A stretch of DNA of 64,000 nucleotides from Doryteuthis pealeii (GCA_023376005.1 CM042179.1:21136842-21200841); one strand, 5' to 3'; positions 53,377 through 64,000 are shown, numbered from the stretch's first letter. The notes: generated by a model not told the origin, from the letters alone. Made by a program: numbers and translations.

Positions 53377-53821
53377 AGAATTTTCTAAATTAGCAGATGC
53401 AAACATACACTTGTGAAAAATCTGTGATTGTCTTCTCCGTGAGTGAAACAATAAAATCTGAAATTTAAGCGTACACTACATTGCTTTTTATTTTTGGGTT
53501 TCATTAATATAATGCTTATCATCAAAAGTTTCAGTCATTTGCAAGTTTCATATCTTTGCAATACGCGATCAAATTCCTTTTGATACTGGAGTTTATTTAC
53601 ATAAATCTTAGTAAGATAGTAACCAACTTCGTGTAGCTCAATTTAAAATACTTTTTTTTTAATTGATACAATTTCTATTGAGATTTTACGATCAATAGCT
53701 TTTTCCAAGATAAATGTGCACTAGAGTTTTTTTTCTATACTTATGATTCACATATTTTGCATATTCTGTTCTCTTTCAGTTTTATTCCTCTATTACTAAA
53801 GTGAATTCTGAAGTTTTTCAG
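53373..53821. other. AT-rich non-coding sequence
   Basis: Nothing recognised. Confidence 0.45.
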
Positions 53822-54137
53822 GTAACCTCCCCTTGTATGTTTCCCTTTAAGGAAGCCGTTTGTTTTGGTCGGCCATTTTCATTTCACCGTAAATCTACAC
53901 TGAAAATACGAATTTGTTCGAATCAGTACAACTGAATGTTTTAACACGAATCATAAAATCAAAAAATGTGTTCTTAATAATAATTAAGTTCATTTCAAAT
54001 AATGCGCAAGCACAATTAAGAACACATTTTATGATATTTTCTTGTTAAAACATGGCTCTGAGCAGGTCGAACAAATTCCTATTTTCAGTGTAGATTTAAT
54101 GGTCTTCCTCAAAGTGAAACATACAAGGGGAGGTTAC
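53822..54137. mobile_element. foldback MITE, 316 bp
   Basis: Ends gtaacctccccttgtatg and its exact complement. Further matching blocks are aatctacactgaaaata, aatttgttcga, tgttttaaca and gtgttcttaat, so nearly the whole element folds on itself. The spacer is about 30 bp. No TSD could be fixed. Confidence 0.85.
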
Positions 54138-54187
54138 TCTCATTTATGTTGCTAATGTTCAGATTACCGTTTTTCACATATTTGTAT

Positions 54188-54192
54188 TCTCT

Positions 54193-54259
<67 letters not shown>
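54188..54259. repeat. (CT)n microsatellite
   Basis: CT run with one CC interruption. Confidence 0.95.
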
Positions 54260-54263
<4 letters not shown>

Positions 54264-54949
54264 TGAAAGAAAGAGACTCAGAAAGGACAAGCTTTACCCG
54301 TTTTGTCAAGGAAATCAATTCTGAATTTAATAGCTACAAATTATTGTCTAATTTCTTTTCTGGTCTAAAATGATAAGACGATGACATTAGCGCATATGAT
54401 GAGATATTCTTTAGCCTGTCTGCGAGTGATTCTATGGAATGAAGAGCTGGTTATCAAGATGAAGGATAGGTACCTTGCTTGACATGTGGAACAGATCAGC
54501 ACTACTAGAGAAATGGCTTTGAGCAGGTCGTAAAACAATGTCATTTGGGATCGCTCTGAGCAGTGTTGCTTCTGTTTTGTAAATTTCTCAAAAGCTGATG
54601 CCATATCTTGTGTCTACTGGAATTTTCAAAAACACGGTAACGCAATGAACTGATAGATCTAATGTTTCACAAATCCAGATGTTTAGTTTTTTGCAAAGGA
54701 AATATGATTGCATATTATAGTAATGCATTTTCTCGTTTTCTCAGTCCCGCACTCACAAAATCTGTCATCCTAAAATATTGTGTATAATAATAACCATTTT
54801 TAAGATGGTTGTAATGGGATCGAGTGTTTAACCATACGTTTCCTTCCTAGATTTTGTTAATAATATCAATTTCCGTACATCTAACTAAAATAAGGACATA
54901 GTTTTTGTTTTTAATAATAAAAGACAAGAAGATTATCATAATCAGATTG
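54260..54949. other. non-coding sequence
   Basis: A 79-codon minus frame (54604-54365) is unrecognised. Nothing else. Confidence 0.45.
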
Positions 54950-55245
54950 ATTAATTTTAACGGTATGTCAACCAGTCTCGGGTTATTTTATACTTAGAGG
55001 TTAGATAATCGCATTTATTGTACATTTATAATCATACTTTTGTGTAGTTCTTTCTTATCTTTTTTTTCTTTTTTGTTTGCACATTATCGAATACGAATAA
55101 TTTTCACACCGGTCTATTTGACCGATATATGGGACTCTAATAGGTACAATCACTCCGGGTCGGTGTGGACCTTGAGTGATGGCAATGAAGGAGTATTCCA
55201 CATTTCCCAGATCTCCAGAACTGTAGTTTAGTGTCATACCTAGGA
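54950..55245 (-). mobile_element. Repeat-D, partial
   Basis: Constant end ttaacggtatgtcaacc near 54957. Block cactccgggtcggtgtggac, ending near cctaggaatagg where LINE-F begins. Confidence 0.75.
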
Positions 55246-55795
55246 ATAGGTCTCACCCAAAGTACATTGAAAATAAGCTAGATGGGAGATACACAAGAAT
55301 GCTACGTGCAATATTAAACAAGACGTGGAAACAACACCCCACGAAAAAACAGCTGTATGGCGATCAGACCCATATCGCACAAAATATCCGCGTAAGATGA
55401 ACAAGACACGCTGGGCTACTGGAGTTCATCCCTGCTTCTCCAGTAGTGTCCAGCGTGTCTTGTTCGTCTTACACGGATGGTTTGTGCGATATGGGGCTGA
55501 TGGCCATACAGCTGTTTTTTTCGTGGGGTGTCGTTTCCACGTCTTGTTTAATATTGCACGCAGCATTCTTGTGTATCTCCCATCTAGTTTAAGTGATGTT
55601 CTTCTGTGGAAGCTAGCACATGGGCATGCAAGTATAGGCCGTCCACCGAAGACGTACATTGACCAGCTCTGTGCGGATACTAGATGCTGCACAGAGGACC
55701 TTCCGGGAGCAATGAATGATAGGGAAGGTTGGTGAGAGATTGTGATAGATATCCGCGCTGCTAGTGCGACATGATGATGAGGATGGTGATGATGA
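55246..55795 (+). mobile_element. LINE-F fragment with inverted internal duplication
   Basis: 55276-55424 (LINE-F, plus) is followed by a 13-bp spacer and then its reverse complement at 55438-55589. Normal LINE-F then resumes at SDVLLWKLAHGHASIGRPPK and runs through TYIDQLCADTRC to the (GAT)n-type tail. The 136-codon frame at 55325-55735 is a chimera of sense and antisense LINE-F. It cannot encode a normal RT terminus. Confidence 0.85.
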
Positions 55796-56272
55796 CGCAA
55801 AGTAATTAAACACTAATATTATTATTACCAACTGTCATGAAAATAGTTGGGTCTTTTTAGACTTTATCTTTTAATGAAACTCGACTAGTTAGTTTAACCA
55901 TCCAGTTCTTCCTTATATTGACTATGAATTTGATCAGATCTTCAACTTTAAGTATATATAAATGTTTATATATATGTTTATAGAAGTAATGCAGGCAAGA
56001 GAAATCAAAAGCAATGAAAATAAACTCCCGAAAAGTTATTTTATTTCGTATTTCCCTCTTTATTCCTAATAAACAAGAGACGGTTAGAATGTCAATTATT
56101 GACTTAGCAAAGTAAGTAGCACCTTCGGTTTCCAGACGCTATACTTTCTTGCATAGATTTTTTAAAGAAAGCAGACGCTTACATCTTGAGATTGTTAAGT
56201 TTCTTTGTCTATTGAAACACAAATATATAAATGTTTCAATATCTAAAAATTGGGAATCATACCATAGAATTA
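55796..56272. other. AT-rich non-coding sequence
   Basis: Nothing recognised. Confidence 0.45.
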
Positions 56273-56282
56273 TTTTATATAG

Positions 56283-56539
56283 TAAAAAGTAGTCATCGGG
56301 GCGGCCTAAAGTCGGTATCAGCCAGTCAGCGAAGGAGTCTATCCCCTTTTCAATAGCGCCAGACCAAGTAGATTGTTTTGGGCGTCTGGGGTGGAGCGCC
56401 ACACCTACCATCATCTCCTTACTTTACCGCACAGATCCCTGTGCTACTCATACGCTGAGTTGGCGATGACCGGTATCGAACTAGGAACCTTGTGGTTTCT
56501 AGCCGAACGCTCTACCCACTGAGCTAACCCGGCCCCTTG
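56283..56539 (-). mobile_element. SINE-B, full length, exact 10-bp TSD
   Basis: ttttatatag at 56273-56282 and 56540-56549. The minus-strand head is gccgggttagctcagtgggt. Confidence 0.9.
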
Positions 56540-56770
56540 TTTTATATAGAGTCAAGGAAATACTCTTAGTTAATCCGTCATATATATTACTAAATAAATA
56601 AAACATTGTCTATATGCTACCAGCACAACTATGTTACTTTTCCACGATGTATTTATTCTGATGATGTGCTTAATCTATCGGTTCACTGGAATACACTGTC
56701 CGCCACAAAGGACGTGGCATCAAACACCTGGAATCACATTTGTACATCTACAACAATACACACACATACA

Positions 56771-57036
56771 TATATATATATATTTACCAACCCCTCCGCA
56801 CGAGCAGGATGTGACACAAGGTCAATTACTTAAGCGGAGTTTAACAGGTTTGAATTCAGAGTTTTCCTCCTCCTAGACCGATTACCCAACCAAGGTTAAA
56901 GAGCCCAGTCTACCCTACTATTTATCCATAGCTGGAGGGAGAGTAGAATTCGTACATTTCCCAAGGGTATTAGCGCTAAGTGAAATCCAATTACCACGTC
57001 CAGGATTTGAACTCTGGGCGACGAGTCCATTTCCCA
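56771..57036 (-). mobile_element. SINE-A with AT tail
   Basis: AT tail at 56771-56784, body, B box complement tccaggatttgaactctgg. The head is truncated after cgagtccatttcccat. Confidence 0.85.
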
Positions 57037-57290
57037 TATAAATTATATAAATATCATTTTAAGGGGTGAAACAGATGATAATATGAAAGAGTCAACATTA
57101 GAAGTATGTGGTGAACTTCCCAATCATATTAACCTATGAGCTGAAACTTGTGGTCTTCATCCACTTACATCCAAATAGATGACACTTTTCCGATACCCCC
57201 ACTTCTCGTGGACGATTTCATCGACTTAATAAAATCAAGTTCTACGGTCATACCAAGAAATTTGTACCAAGTAAACATACTAAAATATGT
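57037..57290. other. non-coding sequence
   Basis: Nothing recognised. Confidence 0.4.
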
Positions 57291-57508
57291 AGCAATTCAC
57301 ATAACACTAATGCCCTTGGGGAAAATATACATCCAGCTGCTCTCTCTCTAGCTATGGGTAAATTGTAGAGCAGACTGAGTTATTTAGCCTTGGTATGGCA
57401 ACGAGTCTAGGAAAGAGAAAATCTGAATTCAAACCTGTTAAACTCCGCGTAAGAAAATAGCGTTGTGTCACATCCTGCTCACGCGGAGGTGTTGGGTAAA
57501 TATATATA
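57291..57508 (+). mobile_element. SINE-A, 5'-truncated
   Basis: From gcaattcacataacactaat to the tail gtgttgggtaaatatata. Confidence 0.8.
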
Positions 57509-57684
57509 AAAGATGTAGCAAAAGTAATAAGTAAAATAATATGACAATTACTCGAAAATATTAATATTTATCAATATAAGATAAGAATATAATGCAAATC
57601 CATACAACATATTGCTTAAAAGACCAGATTTGTTCAGGTGTTTCATAACATATCCATTAATCATAGAATCAAAAATGTTGCTAA

Positions 57685-58261
57685 TCTTATTATAATGGAG
57701 ATTGTGAGTTTGTTTGTCCGTAACCGAAACTTACTACTCAAGTTAAAATTCCTACATTCACTATTTTTTTATTATTTAACCCTCAATTATTAATAAAATT
57801 GTTTTACATTATTAATACTAATGGCCATATCTACATACTAATAAGTGCAATTGTATTTACTATTTATATATACAACAAAATAGCGGTTTACAGTGTGAAC
57901 GCGAAGACTAATTTGCAGATTGATATTAAAAATTTGATTTTAATAAATATCTGCTTAGTATTATTGATTTCTAATTGTTTGTTTTATCTTAATGAATATA
58001 TTGATAAATCTTCAAAGAAATCCATTAACAAGAAGAAATAACTGTAATTTCATTCTTTATTTCCTATTTTAACTTAATAGTTAAATTAGGAAAATTTAGT
58101 AATGAAAGACGGGAGTGATGGAAGAGTAAGTTTCACTTGTTCTATTTTTCGATTATAACCCCCTCTGTTTCAAATCTTTTTATCTGCATTCTTATCTATT
58201 TTCATTAGACTTTCTAATTTAATGTAATATTTTATTACGTTAAAACTTAAATACGTGCTAG
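57685..58261 (+). mobile_element. Helitron-N1 copy 4, hairpin deleted
   Basis: TC start after A (57684) and CTAG before T (58258-58262). The cccggagggtgc hairpin is missing: the body passes straight from acttaaatacg to tgctag. It presumably could no longer terminate properly. Confidence 0.8.
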
Positions 58262-58984
58262 TAATAATAAGGAAGACAATTGTTCTATACTGAGATTAAT
58301 CTGAAGGATCCCTAGCATTCTTATAGACAGAGGAGAGGACTTTTCTGGATAGATGGAATGTTATGTGGACCTGTTGCTTTTTCTTGATTCCGAGTTGAGA
58401 ATAAAGATTCTAGTCTGACTTACCGAAACTTTTATATTAGAGAGAGTTTTAAAATGTGTGCTATGATTAAAAGCAAAAAATAGAAATTATTTACCAGAGC
58501 AGAATATCTTAAGTAAAGAAGCAAAGTAATACAGAAATGTAAACATCAAACCAAATTTATATTAAAATAAGCAAAACAGAATAACAATTTTAATAATTTA
58601 AGATGAAAGATAAATATAGTTTCCTATATTAGTTTCAAATATAAAATTAAGTAAAAATATGAAAACAAACAAAATCGGACGTTTTGATATTTAAATATTC
58701 AGTTGGAAATGTCGAAATTATTTTATCCACTAAGAGAAAAGGAATAAGATTGAACAGCTTGTCAAATTGTCACGAGTCCAAATATAAAATAAATATGATA
58801 ATTATGAAACATTTAATTTACACTGATACAGCTAATTATTATTATCATTATTGTTGTTGTTGTTGTTTTTTGGTTTTTTTTGTTTTGTTTTTTTTGTTTT
58901 TTGTTTTGTTTTGCACTCCAGCAAAATCATGAAGAGGGTTAATGTTTTCTATCTGTACGAAGAATCCTTAATTTTTATCATATT
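58262..58984. other. AT-rich non-coding sequence
   Basis: Contains a TTG/GTTTT-rich stretch (58850-58915). Nothing else. Confidence 0.5.
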
Positions 58985-59110
58985 TTATCTATTTTAGCTA
59001 GCTTCTCCCAGTCCTCCACAGCAATAGCAGTGTTCTTCAGAGTGTCCTTGAGGCAGTCCTTAAACTTCAATTTGGGTTAGCACTGATGACGTTTGCCAGT
59101 TGAGATGTTG
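58985..59110 (-). mobile_element. LINE-H C-terminal fragment
   Basis: The minus strand reads STGKRHQC, then PKLKFKDCLKDTLKN and AIAVEDWEKLAK. This is the GKR...PKL.FKD.L.D.LK...I....WE block that also occurs at 4475-4560. Confidence 0.75.
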
Positions 59111-59349
59111 TCTATGTGTATAATCTACCCATTTAGATACTTTATATATATTCTAAGTATCTTTAATCTTTCAATAAGTCTTAATCGAAATAGTGAAACA
59201 AATTCAATGTTTAGACTAAGACATAATCATAGATATTCCAGACAAATGTCTTTTTCATCCATTTTCTTACTGTTGATTCATTTTCTTTCTTTAGGTTTCC
59301 CCTTCTTTGCAATGTCCAGTTGTTTTTCCAACCAGTCGTAACTGGTGGG
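59111..59349. other. non-coding sequence
   Basis: Nothing firmly recognised. It may belong to the adjacent LINE. Confidence 0.4.
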
Positions 59350-59660
59350 CTTCATTAAAGTTCGAGTGACAGCAAGTCTCCTTGGTCCTTCAGGATTCGT
59401 CTCAGTATTCTAGACAATCTCAGATCAATTGTGATCATTCCTTGGATCTCCAGTTCATCTACCCTCTTTTTTCTGGTTATTTTGGATTCTTTCAAGTTTC
59501 CAATTATTATTAGTATCACTGTCAGCTTAGTGTTCCATACCTTTTTCAATCCTCTGGCAAGGTCCATGTATTTATCCAGTTTCTCGTAATCATCTAATGT
59601 TATTCTGTGAGCCGCTGGAACGGTAAAGTCTACGAGCTGACAAGTTTTTATTTTCATTAA
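59350..59660 (-). mobile_element. LINE-G C-terminal domain, open frame of 100 codons
   Basis: The minus frame 59657-59355 reads CQLVDFTVPAAHRITLDDYE, then KLDKYMDLARGLKKVW, and ends RILRRILKDQGDLLSLEL. This is the conserved terminal domain of an R2/CR1-like LINE (ID.A.P.D.R...KE.EK..KY.DL..E...LW). It is the best-preserved LINE-G frame here, but stops before any RT core. Confidence 0.8.
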
Positions 59661-60198
59661 CTATAACTTATAGAACCATACAAAAAAAACTTTCATGAAA
59701 CTGTATGTTAAATTATTGCGTAATTTACCTATGCTTAATCCATTAATTTGATAAAAATTCTAGATTATAATCTTCTGTCTTCCTATTTTTCCACAGTTTT
59801 CTTTTTTCCTAAACCAATAAACTCTTTCTTATCAAGTAGGGTGTTTTATAATGGCGTCCTCGCATCACTTCTCGTGACTTTTCAGACTGGTCCATTGAGT
59901 AAACGATGATACCAAATATAATGTTATCCAAACATACTATTCTGAGTCGTTCGGATCAATTCGTACATATTAAATTATTCACCTGAATGATTTAAAACAG
60001 TAGTCAGTGTTGGTATTCATTTTAATCGATTATTGAATCATTATTGAACGGAAGTTATAATCTCTGTCTGTCTGTCTGTCTGTCTTGTTTTTATTGCAAC
60101 TACCCAGGAGACCATTGTAAAGCAATTAGTCAACAGCGCAGATCGGGAAATCAAGTGAAATTAAAATGAAAGAAATTCTAGGATGATAATGCTTTTTT
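59661..60198. other. non-coding sequence with (TCTG)n at 60063-60084
   Basis: TCTG units. Otherwise nothing recognised. Confidence 0.55.
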
Positions 60199-60261
60199 AT
60201 CATCATCATCATCATCATCATTATTATTATTATTATTATTAGTAGTAGTAGTAGTAGTAGT
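60199..60261. repeat. (ATC)n(ATT)n(AGT)n, LINE-G 3' tail
   Basis: Trinucleotide run exactly at the 3' end of the minus-strand LINE-G fragment. Confidence 0.9.
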
Positions 60262-60578
60262 TTTTCACACCAGCGTAAGCTGAGGATCTTTCACTAGAGT
60301 TCGAGTAACAACAAGTGTCCTCAGGTCTCCAGGATTCTTCTGAGTATTCCAGATGTTGTCTGTGTGGTCTCAATTCTTCCTCTGATTTCCTGTTCTTCTA
60401 GTCTTTTTTCTGAGCTTTTGGGGACCGTTCCTAGTGCACCAAATACAATTGGTATCACTTTCACCTTCATATTCCGCAGCTTTTTCATTTCTCCAGCAAG
60501 GTCCTGATATTTGTCTATCTTTTCGTTTTCCCTCATCTTCACTCTGTGATCTGCTGGAACTGCAAAATCTACCAGTTG

Positions 60579-60583
<5 letters not shown>
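60262..60583 (-). mobile_element. LINE-G C-terminal domain
   Basis: The minus frame from 60683 first crosses the CT repeat (Glu-Arg). It then reads CQLVDFAVPADHRVKMRENE, KIDKYQDLAGEMKKLRN, VIPIVFGALGTVPKS and SGILRRILET. It ends at the trinucleotide tail. Confidence 0.85.

Positions 60584-60644
<61 letters not shown>
60584..60644. repeat. (CT)n microsatellite
   Basis: CT run at the 5' break of LINE-G. Confidence 0.95.
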
Positions 60645-60647
<3 letters not shown>

Positions 60648-60754
60648 AAAGTTTAAAGATGATGCTTGCAGTAATGGATTCATTACTTGTTTTCAAATAA
60701 TAAGGTTTTCAAATTCTTAAGAGATATATCCCTTCACTAATATATAAACGTTAA

Positions 60755-61488
60755 TTAGACCTGTGATGCTTAAGGATATATATATATTTACCAACCCTCC
60801 ACAAGCAGGATACGACACAAGGTCAATTTCTTAAGCAGAGTTCAACATGTTTGAATTCAGAGTTTTCCTTCTCCTAGACTGGTTACCTAGCCATGGTTAA
60901 AGAACCCAGTCTGCCCTGCTATTTACCCATAGCTGGAGGGAGAGACGGATTCATACCTTTCCCAAGGATATTAGCGCTAAGTGAAATGCAATTAACACGT
61001 TAATGCTTAAGGATATAACCCTTTGTGGCTGAGAAGTCCCTGACATACAACACTCCACTTTGGCCCTATCTTGGGCAAGATGGGCAGTCGGAGAGGCCCT
61101 CTCCAATTAATCGGCTGGCCACGTCAAGCCCTAGCACCTATATGATTGGCCCAAGCCTATTGCTCTTATGGTAAGCCCCAATCCTTTTTATCAAATGGGT
61201 GCTAGAAGGCGGTGGCTGAAGGTCTTCATGTCCTAGGAACGACGTTAAACTGTATCTGATGGTGATGTTCCAGTTCTGGAGGTTTGGGGAATGTGGAGCA
61301 CCCCTTTCATCACCATTGCTCCCTGGTCCACTCTGACCCGGAGTGGTAGTACCTGTTAGGGTCCCATCTATGGATTAAATAAAAAATGTGTTTATAAAAA
61401 AATTGAGTATCCACTTAAGAATGAATACATTTCAAAACTTTGTTGGCATTAAATGACCCACTGAGGTTGATATGCCATAAAAGGAAAT
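60755..61488 (+). mobile_element. Repeat-D, split by SINE-A
   Basis: The head phrase atgcttaaggatat is at 60766-60779, and the rest from 61003 to the 3' end ttgatatgccataaaagg (61471-61488). Internal blocks are as in other Repeat-D copies. SINE-A occupies 60780-61002. Confidence 0.8.
60780..61002 (-). mobile_element. SINE-A nested in Repeat-D, exact 14-bp TSD
   Basis: atgcttaaggatat at 60766-60779 and 61003-61016. The copy is 5'-truncated at the acgtgttaattgcatttc position and has an AT tail. Confidence 0.85.
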
Positions 61489-61640
61489 TAAATTTTTATT
61501 AAGTTAAAAATTTTGTTATTGCCTGTTAAAATTCTATTTAAATGTTACACTTATTTTTATTTTTTTTAATAGGATAATTTCTTTACTAAGTTTCTTCTAT
61601 GCTTTCTTGATATTTTGCACATTGATATTTGTTGGCTGCA

Positions 61641-61988
61641 TAGAAATTACACAAGAATGCTGTCGTGAATAAATCTTGGAAGCAGCAATGCACAAAAAAG
61701 CTGTTGTACGGCCACTTGCCGCAACACAAACCATCCAAGTAAGTTGAACAAGATAGACTGGACACTGCGGGAGAATCAAGGACGAACTCATAAGTGATGT
61801 TCTCTTGTAAACAGATACATATGGACACTAATATACGGCGACCAGCAAAAAAAATATATATATCAATCAGATATGGTCAGATGCGGGATGCCGTGCGGAA
61901 AACCTGCTGAGTGCGATGACTGATAAGCACGGGTGGTGAGAGATACTCATGAGAACCCGTGCTGTCTGCACGATCTGATGATGAGGAT
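61641..61988 (+). mobile_element. LINE-F 3' end fragment
   Basis: From gaaattacacaagaatgctg through gtacggccacttgccgc, the DTAGE-like and SDVL blocks, to ctgatgatgaggat. Frame 61586-61828 on the other strand is antisense to it. Confidence 0.8.
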
Positions 61989-62069
61989 AATAACTAAGCT
62001 TAGTTTGTCATGAGGTTACAAATATGAGACAACCAGTAAGGATCAAATTATCATTATAATTAATTGGTT

Positions 62070-62071
62070 AA

Positions 62072-62102
<31 letters not shown>

Positions 62103-62105
62103 AAT
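62070..62105. repeat. (AAT)n microsatellite
   Basis: AAT/AATAAA units. Confidence 0.9.
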
Positions 62106-62149
62106 GAGATGCATATTCAAATTCACGCTAAAAAATATTGATTTCTTCT

Positions 62150-62392
62150 CAGTTGGTAGAGAGTGTGCCTAGGAACCATAAGGTTCCTAGTTCGATACCA
62201 GCCCTCGCCAACTTAGTGTATGAGTATCACAGGGATCAGTGCGGTAAAGTGAGGAGCTAATGGTAGGTGTAGCACTCCATCTCAGACACCAAAACAATCT
62301 CCTTGTTCTAGCGCTAGTGAAAAAGGGATAGACTCCCTCGCTGTCTGGCTAATACCGACTTTAGGCCACCCCTTTACTTACTTATAAGGAAC
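62150..62392 (+). mobile_element. SINE-B, head truncated
   Basis: Starts within the A-box arm (tctcagttggtagagagtg). B box ctagttcgataccagcc, tail cccctttacttacttat. Confidence 0.8.
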
Positions 62393-62536
62393 TTATTCAT
62401 GAAGTGACCACTGTAGTAATATCAAAATCTTCACTCACAATATATCAGGGCTCTACAAATAAATTTACAATTTACATTCAATTCAGATGTTTAGCTACAT
62501 ATTATCGAATTAAATTCCCTGCACCCCCCCCATCAG

Positions 62537-62690
62537 TAAATAAACACTAGGGCAGAGTGGGTTTTTTGCCTTGATAAGGCACCCAGTCTAGGAGAATGAA
62601 AATGATGTATCCAAACCAGTAGTACGTCGTTTAAAAATTGAGCTTGTGTCGCATCCTGTCCGTGGCAGAGGGGTTGGGTAAATACATATA
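62537..62690 (+). mobile_element. SINE-A, 5'-truncated
   Basis: From actagggcagagtggg to the tail gaggggttgggtaaatacat. Confidence 0.75.
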
Positions 62691-62825
62691 CAATTAAATT
62701 TCCTGATAATCAAAGAGACGACAGAGCATACTGTAACAAAACTTTCGAAATTCTGCAGATCGTTTGAAATATTCTATCTTGGCGAAAGTAAATAAATCGT
62801 TCCTAAATCAGATTTTAATTTGGTA

Positions 62826-62968
62826 TTTACCCAAGCCGTTCGTCACAGGTAAGATATGACACAAGGCCGCAAATATGAGGCATACAATGAGGGACAAACT
62901 CGCTATTTGGTAGTAATGGATCTGCGAGTCTAGCTTGCTAACCATTACACCACGATGGAACACCCATA
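62826..62968 (-). mobile_element. SINE-C
   Basis: Minus strand: gtggtgtaatggttagcaag (A box), cgagtttgtccctcattg, ccttgtgtcatatcttacc, tttacc complement tail. No certain TSD. Confidence 0.8.
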
Positions 62969-63004
62969 ATTAAATTAGGATTAGATTGCTTGAAAGCAGT
63001 GTAT

Positions 63005-63830
63005 CTTGAAGATATTTGATAACAGCTAAGATTGTTTTAAACATCGTTTTACATCAAATTGTTATGTTTAAGATTTCCACATTAAGAAAGGCAAGAAGCA
63101 GGAGATACCCTGCACAAACAGTCACAGATGCAGACTATGCGGATGACCTCGCACTTTCTGCAGATACACCGGCACAGGCTGAGTTACTGCTACATAGCCT
63201 GGAGGAGGCAGCAAAAAACATTGGCCTCTTTGTAAACTCCGATAAAACAGAGTTCATGAGCTTCAAAAAGAAAGGAGACATCTCCACACTAGACGGTAAG
63301 CCCCTTAAGCCAGTAGAACAATTCACATACCTAGGTAGTAATATCTCATCCACAGATGACGATATTAATGCACGAATAGGAAAGGCATGGCTGGCCACAA
63401 ACAAACTGTCAGTTATATGGAAATCTGATCTCACTGACAAGCTGAAGCGATATTTCTTCTAAGCTAGATGGGACCCGCACAAGAATGCTGCGTGCAGTAC
63501 TGAACAAGTCGTGGAAACAGCACCCCACAAGGGAGCAGCTGTATGGTCACCTGTCCCCTATCTCACAGATCATACAAGTGAGACGGACTAGACATGCAGG
63601 ACACTGTTGGAGAAGCAAGGACGAACTCATAAGCGATGTTCTACTGCGGAAGCCAACACATGGACATGCTAGTGTGGGCCGCCCAGCAAGGACCTACATT
63701 GACCAGCTATGTAAAGATGCTGGCTGCAGCGAGGAAGAACTCCCAGGTGCAATGAATGATAGGGAAGGTTGGCGAAGATTGTCATGGATATCCGTGCTGC
63801 CTGCACGACATGATGATGATGATTTTCAAA
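63005..63830 (+). mobile_element. LINE-F reverse transcriptase C-terminal half (RTE-like), truncated pseudogene
   Basis: Best-preserved LINE copy. Frame 63016-63462 reads KARSRRYPAQTVTDADYADD then LALSADTPAQAELLLHSLEE and VNSDKTEFMSF. It holds RT motif C as YADD (about residues 40-43 of this frame) and the following K.E.M.F motif D region, then FTYLGSNISSTDDDINARIG. Frame 63485-63877 holds MLRAVLNKSWKQHPTREQLY, RRTRHAGHCWRSKDELISDV and GRPARTYIDQLCKDAGC, ending in the (GAT)n tail. The two frames are separated by a deletion of roughly 90 bp (the VLLYGCTTWTLTK segment) at 63461-63465. The endonuclease and upstream RT blocks are absent: 5'-truncated. Function in life would be copying its RNA into genomic DNA. 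This copy cannot do so. Confidence 0.9.
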
Positions 63831-63877
63831 CCGTGGTCACATCATTGTATCACACAACAGATCATCCCTCTCTTTAA

Positions 63878-64000
63878 AAGATACGTATTCTGTCTACATA
63901 GCAATTATTTCATCTTTTAATATAGGTAAAATCGCAACATCAGCGAGAGCTTCTCAAACATTTGTTTTTAAATAACAAAATAAAATAACAGGAAATAAAC
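63878..64000. other. AT-rich non-coding sequence
   Basis: Nothing recognised up to the window end. Confidence 0.45.

Noticed and set aside
55325..55735. 136-codon candidate gene
   Set aside because: Half of it is antisense LINE-F created by an inverted duplication.

Overview
This window looks like intergenic or intronic DNA from a repeat-rich animal genome, most likely a mollusc and probably a coleoid cephalopod such as an octopus. The reasons are strong AT bias, very abundant (AT)n, (CT)n and (CA)n microsatellites, several tRNA-derived SINE families, decayed LINEs with metazoan reverse-transcriptase signatures, and no bacterial gene organisation. The organism call is inference from repeat types I recognise. 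I found no convincing host protein-coding exon, rRNA gene or functional tRNA gene. The longest open frames are LINE fragments or translated simple repeats.

Transposon content. (1) SINE-A, about 285 bp, tRNA-derived, at least 15 copies, several with clean target-site duplications (TSDs). (2) SINE-B, about 260 bp, tRNA-derived with a canonical A box and an (ACTT)n tail. (3) SINE-C, about 135 bp, including a four-unit tandem array. (4) Repeat-D, a retroposon up to about 600 bp, whose true sense strand I infer from its constant A/C-rich end and variable opposite end. (5) LINE-F, RTE-like with a YADD box, 3' tail (GAT)n, many truncated copies. (6) LINE-G, with YMDD-type RT and a distinctive C-terminal domain, 3' tail (ATT/ATC)n. 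(7) LINE-H fragments. (8) A non-autonomous Helitron family with four copies that share TC...hairpin-CTAG ends. (9) Several foldback or TIR (terminal inverted repeat) elements, one carrying telomere-like repeats and one with another element nested inside it. (10) An internally deleted mariner-type element. (11) Segments resembling Penelope-like element ends, one with a hammerhead-ribozyme-like core.

Layout. 0-3 kb is AT-rich with a degenerate 120-bp repeat. 3-9 kb holds LINE-F/H pieces, Repeat-D and SINEs. 9.2-10.4 kb is a Helitron with a GC-rich tandem insertion. 10.6-18 kb has SINEs, a telomere-repeat foldback, and a 3.6-kb segment bounded by 300-bp inverted copies. 19-20.8 kb has Repeat-D, a Helitron and a SINE. 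20.8-27 kb is mostly LINE-G interrupted by Repeat-D, then a 410-bp ATT/ATC array. 27-38 kb is AT-rich with TIR elements and a duplicated SINE/Repeat-D composite. 38.6-41.3 kb has a Helitron-like segment with a CpG-rich promoter-like core and an unclassified stretch. 41.3-47 kb has LINE-F, mariner and SINE-B. 47-50.5 kb is microsatellite-dominated. 50.5-64 kb has the hammerhead-like motif, Helitrons, a foldback element, and nested SINE, Repeat-D and LINE-F copies.

Nothing here forms an operon or pathway. The biological content is the layering of mobile elements: SINE-A inserted into Repeat-D, Repeat-D into LINE-F and LINE-G, and one TIR element into another.
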